From UBA937 sp031549725 (GTDB lineage Bacteria; Spirochaetota; Spirochaetia; Treponematales; Breznakiellaceae), in contig JAVBPH010000071.1 of the NCBI GenBank assembly GCA_031549725.1, positions 1 to 57,432 of the forward strand: a stretch of DNA of 57,432 nucleotides. Direction: 5' to 3'. The position numbers were made by a program, and so were the translations under genes. The notes beneath the pieces were generated by a model. That model was given only the letters and a program-made list of their open reading frames with translations, was not told the origin of the DNA and searched no databases. Numbering within the stretch: the first letter of the stretch is position 1; each line of letters begins with the position of its first letter. Shown one piece after another: positions 17,460 through 26,820 of the stretch.

Positions 17460-17615
17460 ATGGCCAGACAGAAACAGGAACCAAATAATGATATCCCGCT
17501 GCCGGTTGAGGATATTACTGAAATTTCCGGTTATACTGAATTGAATTTTATTTTATTTGTGATAGTATTTGTTATAAGTATTTATAGAATGTATTTTATG
17601 CATTTTAATTATTAA
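17460..17615 (+). CDS. Small single-pass membrane protein (51 aa), unrecognised
   Basis: An ORF starting MARQKQEPNNDIPLPVEDI has a polar, acidic N-terminal half and one clear hydrophobic helix (FILFVIVFVISIY, about residues 30-42) ending in a short basic and aromatic tail. An AGGG sequence lies a few bases upstream of the ATG. Its stop codon overlaps the AAGGAG ribosome binding site of the lipoprotein gene at 17628, with only 12 bases between the genes, so the two look co-transcribed and possibly coupled. I do not recognise a family. That it is expressed is inference from spacing, composition and topology. Confidence 0.45.
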   Translation: MARQKQEPNNDIPLPVEDITEISGYTELNFILFVIVFVISIYRMYFMHFNY

Positions 17616-17627
17616 GGAGATTTCATT

Positions 17628-18302
17628 ATGAAGAGAACATTGATTTTCTCAATTGTCATTGCAGCATTAGTTTTTGCTGGATGTGCAAGTAAATCAAAAT
17701 CAACCACCCTTGGACCTGCCCCTGAATATCAGCAGAAAACTGATGCTTATGTAGTTATCGATCATAAGACCAAGGCTGTGGGCCAGGATGTACCTGAATG
17801 GGTAACCCGTTACATTTCAGACGGTGTAACCGGGGTTGAGGCCATGGATCAGTACAAGAACAAATATGTATTTATCGGCGAAGACAGCGGCACCAACCTG
17901 AATGCCCTCCGCCAGTGGTCCTCCGGTTTTACCGTTGCCCAGGACATGTCCCGGATGGTATCCTCCAGGGTGCAGGCCCGTTTTGCCGGTGCTGCCGCGG
18001 GCAGTCCTGATGATGCTTACGGCCGTTACTTTGAAAACGTAGTTAAGAGTGCCTCCGATGCATCCTATTCCGGCGCCAGGAAAGAAACCGATTTCTGGAT
18101 CTTAAAACGGTTTTTCAAGGCTGATGGCAAAAGCGTAGACCGGGAAGAGTATGACTATTTTGTTCTCATATCAATTGATAAAGAAATACTTCAGCGGCAG
18201 ATCAACGATGTCCTAAACGGTGTAAAAGTTGACACCCCTCCCACCAAGGAACAGGCTACTGCCATAGACCGGGTAAAAGAAGCCTTCTACGAAGGGTTCT
18301 AA
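17628..18302 (+). CDS. Putative lipoprotein, LPP20-like (224 aa)
   Basis: The N-terminus MKRTLIFSIVIAALVFAGCAS is a lipoprotein signal with lipobox FAGC. The mature part contains QDVPEWVTRYISDG, an alternating segment with FTVAQDMSRMVSSRVQARFAG, and DYFVLISIDKEILQRQIND. This pattern resembles LPP20-type lipoproteins of spirochaetes and other Gram-negatives (weak family match). It is probably envelope-anchored. AAGGAG precedes the ATG by 8 bases, and a strong terminator follows directly. A 51-aa membrane peptide is encoded just upstream in the same transcript direction. Confidence 0.75.
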   Translation: MKRTLIFSIVIAALVFAGCASKSKSTTLGPAPEYQQKTDAYVVIDHKTKAVGQDVPEWVTRYISDGVTGVEAMDQYKNKYVFIGEDSGTNLNALRQWSSGFTVAQDMSRMVSSRVQARFAGAAAGSPDDAYGRYFENVVKSASDASYSGARKETDFWILKRFFKADGKSVDREEYDYFVLISIDKEILQRQINDVLNGVKVDTPPTKEQATAIDRVKEAFYEGF

Positions 18303-18327
18303 AAAACCGGCCCCATAGGGAATTATC

Positions 18328-18356
18328 AAAAGGCTGCTCATGGAGCAGCCTTTTTT
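18328..18356 (+). terminator. Intrinsic terminator of the lipoprotein gene
   Basis: A 12-bp stem AAAAGGCTGCTC/GAGCAGCCTTTT with a 3-base ATG loop is followed by a T-run, 26 bases after the stop codon. Confidence 0.9.
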
Positions 18357-18364
18357 ATTCTCAG

Positions 18365-18490
18365 GAGGGTTTAGCACATGCTCTTTAGGGCGTATTTTTG
18401 AAGCAACAAAGAAATTGTTTTGCGTGAATGAAACCCGCATATAATCCTTACTTTACAGAACCAACATACACGTTGCTTGCCGCGGGGTAT
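18365..18490. repeat. Dispersed repeat family A, copy 3 (opposite orientation)
   Basis: The reverse complement reads GCAAGCAACGTGTATGTTGGTTCTGTAAAGTAAGGA, then GCGGGTTTCATTCACG and CGCCCTAAAGAGCATG. It aligns over its length with copy 2 at 14287-14412. The inner inverted pair is partly degraded here (CATTCACG in place of AATACACG). Confidence 0.65.
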
Positions 18491-18870
18491 GTCGATTTAA
18501 GAAGATTGTCATTTCAAAATATACTTGCATTACATAATATCGAAAGCATATCCCTATTTTATGCATGGCGGTTTAATATTTTTATGGTATTAATCCTGCT
18601 TTACCTCTGTGTTCCCTACCTATCTGATTTTTTAATTCATGGTACCACCACTAACAACTCTGGACATTTTTCCGGGAATGCGTTATTTTATCAGCAGGAA
18701 CGGAGCATGATTTTCTGTTTCTGCAAAAAAATCTATTAAAAGGATAAGCGGAGAAATGAGGATATAAAAACAAAAGGGACAGATTATTATAACGGCACTC
18801 CCTTTTTGTTCTTATAACCCTTCTCAAAATCCTTTCTTGATTAGGGCAGCCGTTTTTATGGAGGCCCTCC
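18491..18870. other. Intergenic stretch without recognisable gene
   Basis: The one plus-strand open frame here starts inside repeat A and has no ribosome binding site. A weak palindromic stretch near 18770-18820 (GGCACTCCC...) is unremarkable. The last 15 bases hold the GGAGG of the following ABC-F gene. Confidence 0.4.
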
Positions 18871-20382
18871 ATGACACAATCGTTTTTATCTTTCAAATCC
18901 GTTGATTTTTATTACCCTTCCTCGGTGTTTCCTGTGCTGGAACAAATTTCCTTTGATCTTCATACCGGCTGGACCGGGGTAGCCGGGGAAAATGGATCCG
19001 GGAAAAGCACCCTGCTTCTGCTTGCCGCAGGATTATTGACTCCTTCGACGGGTTCTGTAAAAATCCCCCAGCCGGTAATTTACTGTGACCAGAGAACCGA
19101 TGAACTGCCTCAACTCTGGGAAGATTTTTTTTATTCCGATGATAACCATGCGGGTTACTTGATGGACCGGCTGAAGATTGAAGGTGACTGGCCATGGCGC
19201 TGGGAAACCTTAAGTCATGGCGAACGGAAAAGAACCCAATTGGGAATTGCCCTCTGGCGGGACCCGGCATCGCTGGCAATAGATGAACCTACCAACCATC
19301 TTGACCGGGAAGCCAGGAACCTTATCAGGGATGCCCTGGCGGAATATTCCGGAATAGGACTTTTGGTCAGCCACGACCGCTCACTGCTGGATTTTCTCTG
19401 TTATCAGTGCCTTTTCCTGAAAACTCCTTCGGTCATCCTCAGGCCCGGAGGGGTGAGTCAGGGGCTACAGGAGGAAGAACGGGAACAGCTTGAAAGACAG
19501 AGAATCCGGAAGAAACTTACCGATGAAAGGGAACGCCTACAGGTTGAAGCAGACCGCCGGCGAAGGCTGGGGGATGGTGCGGAAAAAAGGCTGTCAAAGA
19601 AAAACCTTGCTCCCGGGGACAGCGATACCCGGGGAAAAATCAACAGGGCCCGGCTGACCAATAAGGATGCGGTAATGACCAATTTATACCAGCGCATGGA
19701 AACCAGGATAGGCCAGTTGGATCAGAAGATTTCAGGAACCTCAGTAAAAGCAGAAGGCCCCCGGGGTATCCGGATTACCGGGAGCCAGGCCCAGATGGAC
19801 CGTTTTTTTTATCTTGAGGAAGGTGTTATTGAATTGGGAAACGAAAAAACTCTGACCCATCCGGCACTCATTATGAGCCCCGGCGATACCATTGGCCTGA
19901 CCGGGGCAAATGGTTCAGGGAAAACCACACTAATCCGGAGGATTATTGAAATGCTCCCCGAATCAGTTTCATGTTTATATATTCCCCAGGAAATCAGCAT
20001 CGAAGAAAGCGAACAGATCATTGCCAGGTTTTTTAAAGAAGATGAAAGAACCCGCGGTGAGGTAATGTCCCGTTTTGCCCGGTTGGGGTCTGCTCCGGAG
20101 AATCTGCTGCAGTCGGCTTTACCCAGCCCCGGGGAAATCAGGAAACTGCTTATTGCGGAAGGGGTTTTCAAACAGGCATCCCTTATTATCATGGATGAAC
20201 CGACTAATCACCTGGATCTCCCTTCAACAATGCTTTTGGAAGAAGCCCTTCTGGAAAGCCGGGCTTCATTGCTGCTGATCAGTCATGATGAGGTTTTTCT
20301 GAACAGGCTTATAAAAAAAGAATGGCATATTTCCCATAATGGAGACGGAAGCGGTTGGAATTTAAATATATCCGGGGGCTGA
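18871..20382 (+). CDS. ABC-F family ATPase (two nucleotide-binding domains)
   Basis: The soluble 503-aa protein has two ABC cassettes and no membrane segments, as in ABC-F translation factors and antibiotic-resistance proteins. Cassette 1 has Walker A GENGSGKST (39-47), signature LSHGERKR and Walker B LAIDEPTNHLD. A charged, arginine/glutamate-rich linker follows (about 195-275). Cassette 2 has Walker A GANGSGKTT (about 345) and IIMDEPTNHLD (about 440). Its signature is the degenerate PSPGEIRK instead of LSGGE. GGAGG precedes the ATG. The likely role is at the ribosome, but which subfamily it belongs to cannot be told by eye. Confidence 0.88.
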   Translation: MTQSFLSFKSVDFYYPSSVFPVLEQISFDLHTGWTGVAGENGSGKSTLLLLAAGLLTPSTGSVKIPQPVIYCDQRTDELPQLWEDFFYSDDNHAGYLMDRLKIEGDWPWRWETLSHGERKRTQLGIALWRDPASLAIDEPTNHLDREARNLIRDALAEYSGIGLLVSHDRSLLDFLCYQCLFLKTPSVILRPGGVSQGLQEEEREQLERQRIRKKLTDERERLQVEADRRRRLGDGAEKRLSKKNLAPGDSDTRGKINRARLTNKDAVMTNLYQRMETRIGQLDQKISGTSVKAEGPRGIRITGSQAQMDRFFYLEEGVIELGNEKTLTHPALIMSPGDTIGLTGANGSGKTTLIRRIIEMLPESVSCLYIPQEISIEESEQIIARFFKEDERTRGEVMSRFARLGSAPENLLQSALPSPGEIRKLLIAEGVFKQASLIIMDEPTNHLDLPSTMLLEEALLESRASLLLISHDEVFLNRLIKKEWHISHNGDGSGWNLNISGG

Positions 20383-20469
20383 TTTGACGGGGGTCAAAGA
20401 CACCCGTGTCAGAGTTATGAATTCATGCATTGTTTCTTGTATCGTATTACATAATTGCTTTCCGGAAAA

Positions 20470-23400
20470 CTAACACCCTGACAGGTATGTATCAAGCTCT
20501 TTGTAAAGCTTTTCTTCATCAATAGGTTTACTTATGTGTCCGTTCATTTGAGCCTGAATTGCCGCCTCCACATCATCCCGGAAAGCGTTGGCCGTCATAG
20601 CGATAATGGGAATTTTTGCTCCCTGGCTGTGACGGCTTTCCCGGATGAACCGGGTGGCGGTATACCCATCCATCACTGGCATTTGGATATCCATAAGAAT
20701 CAGATCAAAGGAATCCGGAGATGCTTCAAACAGGTCCACCGCTGCTCTGCCGTTTTCCGCCTCGGTTATGGCAATCTGGGATGACTCCAAAAGAGCCTTG
20801 ACGATTTCCCGGTTAATCTCAATGTCCTCAACCAGCAGAATACGTTTCCCCGGAAAAGAAATAATTTTTTTCGCCTCTTTTGGTTTAACTACGCCGGTCT
20901 TAATCCCGAATGCATCATTTATCGCCTTGAGCAGATCCCCGGGTAATACGGGTTTTGGAAGAAAAATTTTGATGCCCGCCTCTTTCACTTTTTCCCAGAT
21001 CGGGTCAATATCATAAACCGACATGAGAATTACCACCGCCGATTTTTTACCCTCCACACAAATTCTCCGGGCCGCTTCTATGCCGTCCACTTCGCCCAGA
21101 TGATAATCCATCAAAATCAGATTTATTCTGTTATTTTCAGCTTCACAGGTTTCAAGGACCTGAACCGCCTCATCATATCCGGCGGCTTTCTTGGATTGAA
21201 TGCCATTTAATTCAAGGATCGAGCAAATATATTCCGTGACCTCAGGATAATCATCCACCACAAGAACATGGATTTGACTGGCGTTCTTAAGATTTATCCC
21301 GGCTTTGTTTTTCTCCGTCCCGGTTAAATTGAACCAAACAGTAAAGGTAAACTTGCTTCCCTTACCAGGAGCGCTTTCTACCCAAATATCACCTTCCATA
21401 AGGTTGACAATTTTTTTTGAAATTGCCAGTCCTAAACCTGTACCGCCGTACCGCTTAGTAATACTGTTATCCGCCTGCTGAAACGCCTGGAACAATCCAT
21501 CAATCTGTTTTTCCGTAAGTCCAATCCCATAATCCTTAACCGAAACTTCCAGCATAATCCGGTTGCCCAACCGCTCCTTCTCTTTAATCGAGGCAATTAT
21601 TTTTGAATTGTCATCCGAAAATTTTATGGCATTGGTAAGAAGATTCATGATAACCTGGACCAGCCGCATGGAATCTCCGCAGAGATCTGGTATATCCCGA
21701 TCAAGGCGGATGAGAATTTCCTGCCCCTTTTCCTTTGCTTTAACCGAAACCACACTGACTAAGTTGCGTAGAACGTCTTCCATATTAAAGGGTTCGTTAA
21801 AAAGCTCGATCTTGCCTGATTCAATTTTTGAAATATCCAGTATGTCATTTATTAAGGATAAAAGGTGTGTGGAAGATGTTTCCACGGTGGAGATGCAGGT
21901 TCTTATTCTGTCCAGATCAGCCGAATCTTTCATGATCTTTACCATACCAATGATGGCATTCATGGGAGTCCGTATTTCATGGCTCATGTTTGACAGGAAA
22001 CGGCTTTTTGACTGGTTCGCCAAATCCGCAGTCTCCTTGGCAAGCTGAAGATCCTGGGCCATTTTCACCCTGGTGGTAATGTCCATGGTCATTCCAATAA
22101 TCCTGATGAGCCCGCCGGTTTCCCCAAAAATAGTTTTTACATGATTATTAAGATAGCGGATTTCCCCATTCTTTAAGGTAATTTCTATTTCTTCAGGTAT
22201 ATAAGAATCCATTACATCCAACGACGCCAGCTTATTGAAATATTCATCGTCCTTAAAATCAGGCATCCTTTGCTTTAAAAGGGTCGAAAAATGGTCCAAT
22301 GTTATTGGGGATGCTTCATGAATATCAAATAATTTGGACGTGTTTTCATCAAATGAAAATGTCCTATTATAATTGGAAATTTCCCAGACCCCCGCATGGG
22401 AAGAAGAAAGGGCGATGTCCAGCCGTTCCTTGGTCTCCAGGACTTCCGCGTCTTTTTCCAGGAGTTCCTCGGCGGTATGCAGGCTTTTTTGTGTTTCCAG
22501 CAGGTAAGAGTTTTTCTTCCGCATGGTTATAGTAAAAATGGTAAGCCCGGTAATTGTGAAAACCCCCAGAAATCCTAGAGCAATAAACAATATGAATGCC
22601 TGGGGATTGGACTCATACAATGCGGGTGTGTAATTTATCAGTTCAGATCCGGGAGGAAGAAGTTTTTTGCTTAGGGAAAATCTTTTCATCAGCTGGTCAT
22701 CAAAAATCCAGCGGTTAAGATTTGAGGTATCCCTGATAAAGGCAATTTCAGAGGCGGGTTTTCCGTCCAGTACCTGCAGAGCCATCTCGGCCCCCAGCCT
22801 GCCCTGAATTCCGGGATCTATATATTTTCCGCCCACCTGTCCCCGGCCTGCCCTAGGGTAAAGCATTCCAAAAACCGGTATGCTGGTGCTGGATTGAATC
22901 AGCTTTTCAATTTCCATATCGGAAAAATAAATGCCATTACCGTCGATATAATAACTGCCCATCAGGACTGCGCTGTTGGCGGGTAAATTACCGATGGCAT
23001 TAATCAATTCTCCCCCGGGAATATTTTCATTGAAGGTGATATTTAATTTGCCGTCGTATGGTTCAAGCTCCCGTTCAATTTCCCCCCGCCAGGCAATCCC
23101 GGACTCGGAATAATCATTGATAATAAAAAGATGTTCCGTGGCCGGAAAAAATTTTAAAATCTGTTCCACCGTTTCCGCCGCGGGTATTGATTCCCAGACA
23201 CCGGTACAGTTTCCTCCCAGTTCCCAAAGGAAATCGTAATCCCCATTAATACCGGTGAATACCACGGGGATACCCTTAAAAAACACACTATAATAATCAC
23301 AGACAAAAGAAAGGGCATTGTTGTCCGAAACCAGTATCACATCAGGAGGATTGGAAAGAAGGAGTGTCCTGATGGAATAATAAGCATTTTTAGCCCGTTC

Positions 23401-24273
23401 GTATTCTGTCCTGAACCGGTTTGAGTAAAGAGGAATATTATGATAGGAAATGGTACCCCTATTATTAAAAACCGATTCGATTCCTTCTTTGATCCGTTTA
23501 TCCCAGGGATCATCAGGAAAATACGAAGACAAGTACAAAACCTCTGCAAAACGCTTTTCTTCCAAGGGCATGCCTTGAATGATCTTCTCATAGGTTCCAT
23601 CGGTTTTCATTTCCGCCAGACTTTTCGAAACCGCCGGAATCAGGTCCTGGTATTTTTTATTAACGTATGTATATGAAGGCAGCCGGTCCAGGGTTCCAAT
23701 CCGTTTCACATTTTCAGAAACAATTAATTCTATATCGAAGGTGCTGCTATTGATGATTACGTCACACTCCCCTCTTTCAAGGGCAAGGTTCAGTTCATAA
23801 AAGGTTTCTCTCTGGATGGTTCCGGCAATATCCTTTGGCAGGTGGTTGATGATATATGTCTTCTGGAATATGTGCCCTATCCGGAGATTTGAAAGATCCG
23901 ACCATTTATCAATAGTTCTGTTAAAATCCTTCCGGGCAAATATGGGAAAACTCACTTCCAGGAGCTGTTCCGGGACCATGACCAGGTTAGGAAATGTTTT
24001 TTCAATCCCCGCAACCTGGGACGCCAGACCATCCCGTTCTCCGCTGTTTGCCATTTGTATGGCATAAGTCATGGGGGAGGCATCCATGGTAATTGTGTAT
24101 CCTATCCGCTGGAATGCGGTATAAAGAAGGCGGTCAATAATAGTTGATTCATCAATATTAATAACAAAATTTAAGACCTTACTATCAGAGGATCCAGATT
24201 CATCTGCAAAAAGAGAAAAAGAGATTTTTGAAAAAAGTACCGCAATCAGTAAAATAATTGCAAACTTTTTCAT
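20470..24273 (-). CDS. Hybrid sensor histidine kinase with two periplasmic binding-protein domains
   Basis: The 1267-aa protein has, in order: a signal/anchor helix (1-23); a solute-binding-protein-3-like domain (about 30-240); an ABC-sub-bind-like domain (about 255-545, with VVFTGINGDYDF and VFGMLYPRAGRGQVGG); a membrane helix (about 570-595); a short coiled coil; a PAS domain (about 625-745); HisKA with the phospho-accepting His765 in MSHEIRTPMNA; HATPase (ending KRYGGTGLGLAISK); and two receiver domains, the second with LILMDIQMPVMDG. No Hpt domain is present, so phosphate must pass to a separate protein. The two outer domains suggest that periplasmic ligands are sensed. It is monocistronic; paired hairpins lie upstream (24302-24352). 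Confidence 0.92.
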   Translation of the reverse strand: MKKFAIILLIAVLFSKISFSLFADESGSSDSKVLNFVINIDESTIIDRLLYTAFQRIGYTITMDASPMTYAIQMANSGERDGLASQVAGIEKTFPNLVMVPEQLLEVSFPIFARKDFNRTIDKWSDLSNLRIGHIFQKTYIINHLPKDIAGTIQRETFYELNLALERGECDVIINSSTFDIELIVSENVKRIGTLDRLPSYTYVNKKYQDLIPAVSKSLAEMKTDGTYEKIIQGMPLEEKRFAEVLYLSSYFPDDPWDKRIKEGIESVFNNRGTISYHNIPLYSNRFRTEYERAKNAYYSIRTLLLSNPPDVILVSDNNALSFVCDYYSVFFKGIPVVFTGINGDYDFLWELGGNCTGVWESIPAAETVEQILKFFPATEHLFIINDYSESGIAWRGEIERELEPYDGKLNITFNENIPGGELINAIGNLPANSAVLMGSYYIDGNGIYFSDMEIEKLIQSSTSIPVFGMLYPRAGRGQVGGKYIDPGIQGRLGAEMALQVLDGKPASEIAFIRDTSNLNRWIFDDQLMKRFSLSKKLLPPGSELINYTPALYESNPQAFILFIALGFLGVFTITGLTIFTITMRKKNSYLLETQKSLHTAEELLEKDAEVLETKERLDIALSSSHAGVWEISNYNRTFSFDENTSKLFDIHEASPITLDHFSTLLKQRMPDFKDDEYFNKLASLDVMDSYIPEEIEITLKNGEIRYLNNHVKTIFGETGGLIRIIGMTMDITTRVKMAQDLQLAKETADLANQSKSRFLSNMSHEIRTPMNAIIGMVKIMKDSADLDRIRTCISTVETSSTHLLSLINDILDISKIESGKIELFNEPFNMEDVLRNLVSVVSVKAKEKGQEILIRLDRDIPDLCGDSMRLVQVIMNLLTNAIKFSDDNSKIIASIKEKERLGNRIMLEVSVKDYGIGLTEKQIDGLFQAFQQADNSITKRYGGTGLGLAISKKIVNLMEGDIWVESAPGKGSKFTFTVWFNLTGTEKNKAGINLKNASQIHVLVVDDYPEVTEYICSILELNGIQSKKAAGYDEAVQVLETCEAENNRINLILMDYHLGEVDGIEAARRICVEGKKSAVVILMSVYDIDPIWEKVKEAGIKIFLPKPVLPGDLLKAINDAFGIKTGVVKPKEAKKIISFPGKRILLVEDIEINREIVKALLESSQIAITEAENGRAAVDLFEASPDSFDLILMDIQMPVMDGYTATRFIRESRHSQGAKIPIIAMTANAFRDDVEAAIQAQMNGHISKPIDEEKLYKELDTYLSGC

Positions 24274-24301
24274 ATATGCCTCTCAATATATCTTCATATA
24301 T

Positions 24302-24352
24302 TATTGGGGTGATGGTACAACGCACCACCCTCTGGGTTCATAGTTATGAACC
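24302..24352 (-). promoter_or_regulatory. Two short hairpins upstream of the sensor kinase
   Basis: A GGGTG...CACCACCC stem-loop and a perfect GGTTCAT-AGTT-ATGAACC palindrome (24335-24352) lie 30-80 bases upstream of the kinase start. They may be leader-RNA structures or operators. No promoter can be assigned with confidence. Confidence 0.3.
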
Positions 24353-24390
24353 ACTATCAAACTAATAATATTATCCTGCCATTTTTTATT

Positions 24391-24519
24391 CGCCGGCGGG
24401 TTTAATACACGTACAACAATTTTTTGTTGTTTCAAATAATCGCCCTAAAGAGCGTGTATTAAACCCGCATAAAATCATTACCTTACAGAACCAGCATTCC
24501 CCGCTGCTTGGGCGGGGTT
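24391..24519. repeat. Dispersed repeat family A, copy 4
   Basis: A 15-bp inverted pair GCGGGTTTAATACACG and CGTGTATTAAACCCGC bracket CGCCCTAAAGAG. This is followed by the reverse complement of the TTGGTTCTGTAAGGTA module and a GC-rich hairpin (CCCCGCTGCTTGGGCGGGG). The modules are arranged in the opposite relative orientation to copy 2, so the central palindrome can invert. Confidence 0.7.
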
Positions 24520-24538
24520 GTTGATTGATTTAATAATA

Positions 24539-24575
24539 GAGCCTTTTTCAAAATTTGACATTTTGAAAAAGCCTC
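24539..24575. repeat. Hairpin of repeat family C
   Basis: CTTTTTCAAAAT and ATTTTGAAAAAG form a 12-bp stem inside GAGCC...GCCTC. Related hairpins occur at 38485, 38726 and 57264. The gap from 24576 to 24838 shows no gene; a 25-codon frame near 24680 has no credible signals. Confidence 0.6.
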
Positions 24576-24838
24576 AATAGTTACACACTTAATACCGGTT
24601 AAAAAAATATCCCTTCTGACCATTTTTTCAGTCGGTATTTTCTTCTATATAAATAATATACTAATCATGAATTAAAATATGGAGGATATTCTTTCTGGAA
24701 TTGCCAAAAATACATCCTGCAATGTGTACAATATTATCGTTTTAATCTTACCATAATTTTGATAACTTGATAAAGAAGGCAATTATTGAGTACCTTGGGA
24801 ATAAGATTCCTTGAATGTAATGAATTATGAGGTGAATT

Positions 24839-25768
24839 ATGGAAAAATTACAAGCCATGTATCAATGGGGTATTGATTTGATCCGGACAATACAAACTAT
24901 TGAAAATCCTCCTTTGACCTCGGTGGTTGTTTTTATTACAACCCTGGGCGCGGGGATTATCTATTTGGTAATGCTTTTTTATATCCTATGGTGCGTGGAT
25001 GACCGGGCGGGGATGAGGCTAAGCATCCTCCTGGTTTTTTCCAACTGGGTGAACAGTTTCCTGAAGGTAATCTTTAAACAACCCCGGCCGTATGATCTGG
25101 ACCCTTCCGTCGGGAGAGCCCTGGAATCTACCTTTGGGCTTCCATCGGGTCATGCGCAGAATTCATTGGTATTTTTTATGGGCTTTGCTTCCTGGCTGAA
25201 AAAGCCGGTTTTTTACGTGGCTGCAATCCTGATTACCCTGGTAATAAGTTTTACCCGGCTTTACCTGGGGGTACACTTTCCCACGGACATTTTCGGCGGC
25301 TGGATTGTGGGGCTTATTGTACTGGTACTTTATTGGCTTTTTGCAGACCGGATTATACAGGTTCTGGAAGTTGCCAGTGTCCGGTTCAGGCTGATAATTA
25401 CTGCGGCGGTTTCTTTTATCATGTTATTGCTTAATCCAACAGACCTGGTAATGGCGGGGGTATTCCTTGGTCAGGGCATGGGTTATACCCTAATGATCCG
25501 GTTTTTTCCTTTTGATGTCCGGAAAACCCGCCAAGGAAAGGATGCGGGTCCGCTTACCCTGTTTCTGAGATATCTGCTGGGTATAGCCTGTACCGGGGTT
25601 ATATTATTTCTGGGAACAAAAATTATTGGTATTATCGGGGAAGCTTCAAGTTTCTACCGGATCACCACATTCCTGGTGTTTGCCATTACCGGCGCTGGGG
25701 TAACCGCGGGAATTCCCTGGCTCTTTATACAAACCGGTTTGGCAGGAAGAAAAGACAAGCCTGTGTAA
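24839..25768 (+). CDS. PAP2-family membrane phosphatase
   Basis: This integral membrane protein of 309 aa has the three-part PAP2/lipid-phosphatase signature: KVIFKQPRP (about 80-88), PSGHAQNS (about 102-109) and RLYLGVHFPTD (about 140-150), giving the catalytic histidines. About eight hydrophobic segments are seen, with extra helices after the core domain, longer than a minimal PAP2. Family members dephosphorylate undecaprenyl-pyrophosphate or phosphatidic/phosphatidylglycerol phosphates at the membrane; the substrate here is unknown. GAGGTG precedes the ATG. It is a single gene. Confidence 0.9.
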   Translation: MEKLQAMYQWGIDLIRTIQTIENPPLTSVVVFITTLGAGIIYLVMLFYILWCVDDRAGMRLSILLVFSNWVNSFLKVIFKQPRPYDLDPSVGRALESTFGLPSGHAQNSLVFFMGFASWLKKPVFYVAAILITLVISFTRLYLGVHFPTDIFGGWIVGLIVLVLYWLFADRIIQVLEVASVRFRLIITAAVSFIMLLLNPTDLVMAGVFLGQGMGYTLMIRFFPFDVRKTRQGKDAGPLTLFLRYLLGIACTGVILFLGTKIIGIIGEASSFYRITTFLVFAITGAGVTAGIPWLFIQTGLAGRKDKPV

Positions 25769-25836
25769 ACCCGCAGGCAAAAACTACGCTTATCCCTAGG
25801 ATATACCGGTCCTTGGAACACAAATCCCGCAGGTGG

Positions 25837-25890
25837 TTTTGACCTTTTGACAGGCTCAGGACAAGTGGCCCCAATCACCGGAGGTTTCCT
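25837..25890. repeat. Fragment of repeat family F
   Basis: GACCTTTTGACAGGCTCAGGACAAGTGG followed by CCAATCACCGGAGG resembles the intergenic tandem repeat at 39910-40150 (CAATCACCGGGGG and TTTGAAAGGTTCAGAGCAAG). It lies between the convergent ends of the PAP2 gene and galU. Confidence 0.45.
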
Positions 25891-25916
25891 ATATTGCGGA
25901 CCTTATGCTCCTAAAA

Positions 25917-26759
25917 TCATGGTTTCCGTTTTTCAAAGTAGGAATCCAGAACCCTTTTGAGGGAAGGTACTGTTTCGGCGTAGCTTAGTATCGATTCAAG
26001 ATACCCCTCGGGTTCCCCCGTATCCATCCGCTTTCCCGATACCCGTTTAAAAACCACTTTTCCGTCGTTCATCAGCTTGTTTAACGCATACACATGGTGA
26101 TACTCACCGCCTTCGTGGCGTTCCCAGCCTTCCTCAAGATAATTAAAGAAATCCGGGGTGTATAAGTAACGCCCAATGGATATTTCATGGCTGGGCTCTG
26201 TTCCCATCCGGGGTTTTTCCACAATTGACCGGACGTGTTTTCCGTCGGCGGCAATATCCAGGACCCCATAACGGCTGACATCGCCCTTTTCGTAAATTGT
26301 GGCCATCACCGAACAGCCGGTTTCCCGCCAGGCCTGCATAAGCTGGGAAGATAAAGGCGGTTCACCCAGGTGAAGATCATCCGGATAAGCCACAATACAC
26401 GGGACATCCCCGGCCAAGTTTTTCACCTGCAGCAGGGCATGACCTGTGCCAAGCATCTGCTGCTGCCGGACATAGGCAAACCGGACATTCGCCGGCGGCA
26501 TAATCCGGTCCAGCCTGTCCGTTTTATGTTCCTTTTCAAAAACATATTCCAGCTCAATCTCCCGGTCAAAATAATCTTCCAGGACTTTTTTCCGCCGGGA
26601 TGTAATAATGATAATATCTTCAATTCCGGACCGGACGAATTCATCTACAATAAAGGCTATAGAGGGAATATTCACAATGGGAAGCATTTCCTTGGGAACC
26701 GTTTTTGTGACCGGAAGAAACCTCGTTCCGTATCCCGCAGCAACAATAATACCTTTCAT
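25917..26759 (-). CDS. galU: UTP-glucose-1-phosphate uridylyltransferase
   Basis: The enzyme makes UDP-glucose for surface polysaccharide and glycolipid synthesis. The 280-aa sequence starts MKGIIVAAGYGTRFLPVTKTVPKEML, the nucleotidyltransferase signature, and continues with KKVLEDYFD, the uridine-site PANVRFAYVRQQQMLGTGHALL, AYPDDLHLG, and VEKPRMGTEPS...IGRYL. Length is slightly under the usual 290-300. The ATG at 26759 is chosen because the conserved motif starts there; an upstream in-frame TTG has no support. It is divergent from mnmE with a repeat fragment between. Confidence 0.94.
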   Translation of the reverse strand: MKGIIVAAGYGTRFLPVTKTVPKEMLPIVNIPSIAFIVDEFVRSGIEDIIIITSRRKKVLEDYFDREIELEYVFEKEHKTDRLDRIMPPANVRFAYVRQQQMLGTGHALLQVKNLAGDVPCIVAYPDDLHLGEPPLSSQLMQAWRETGCSVMATIYEKGDVSRYGVLDIAADGKHVRSIVEKPRMGTEPSHEISIGRYLYTPDFFNYLEEGWERHEGGEYHHVYALNKLMNDGKVVFKRVSGKRMDTGEPEGYLESILSYAETVPSLKRVLDSYFEKRKP

Positions 26760-26820
26760 ATAATAATTGTAGCTGGGCTTATGGAGTTTACGCAAGGGCA
26801 GCGCCGGAAATCAGCGAAAC

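Noticed and set aside
18428..18739. 103-aa plus-strand ORF with a hydrophobic stretch
   Set aside because: It starts inside repeat family A, has no ribosome binding site and mixed composition.
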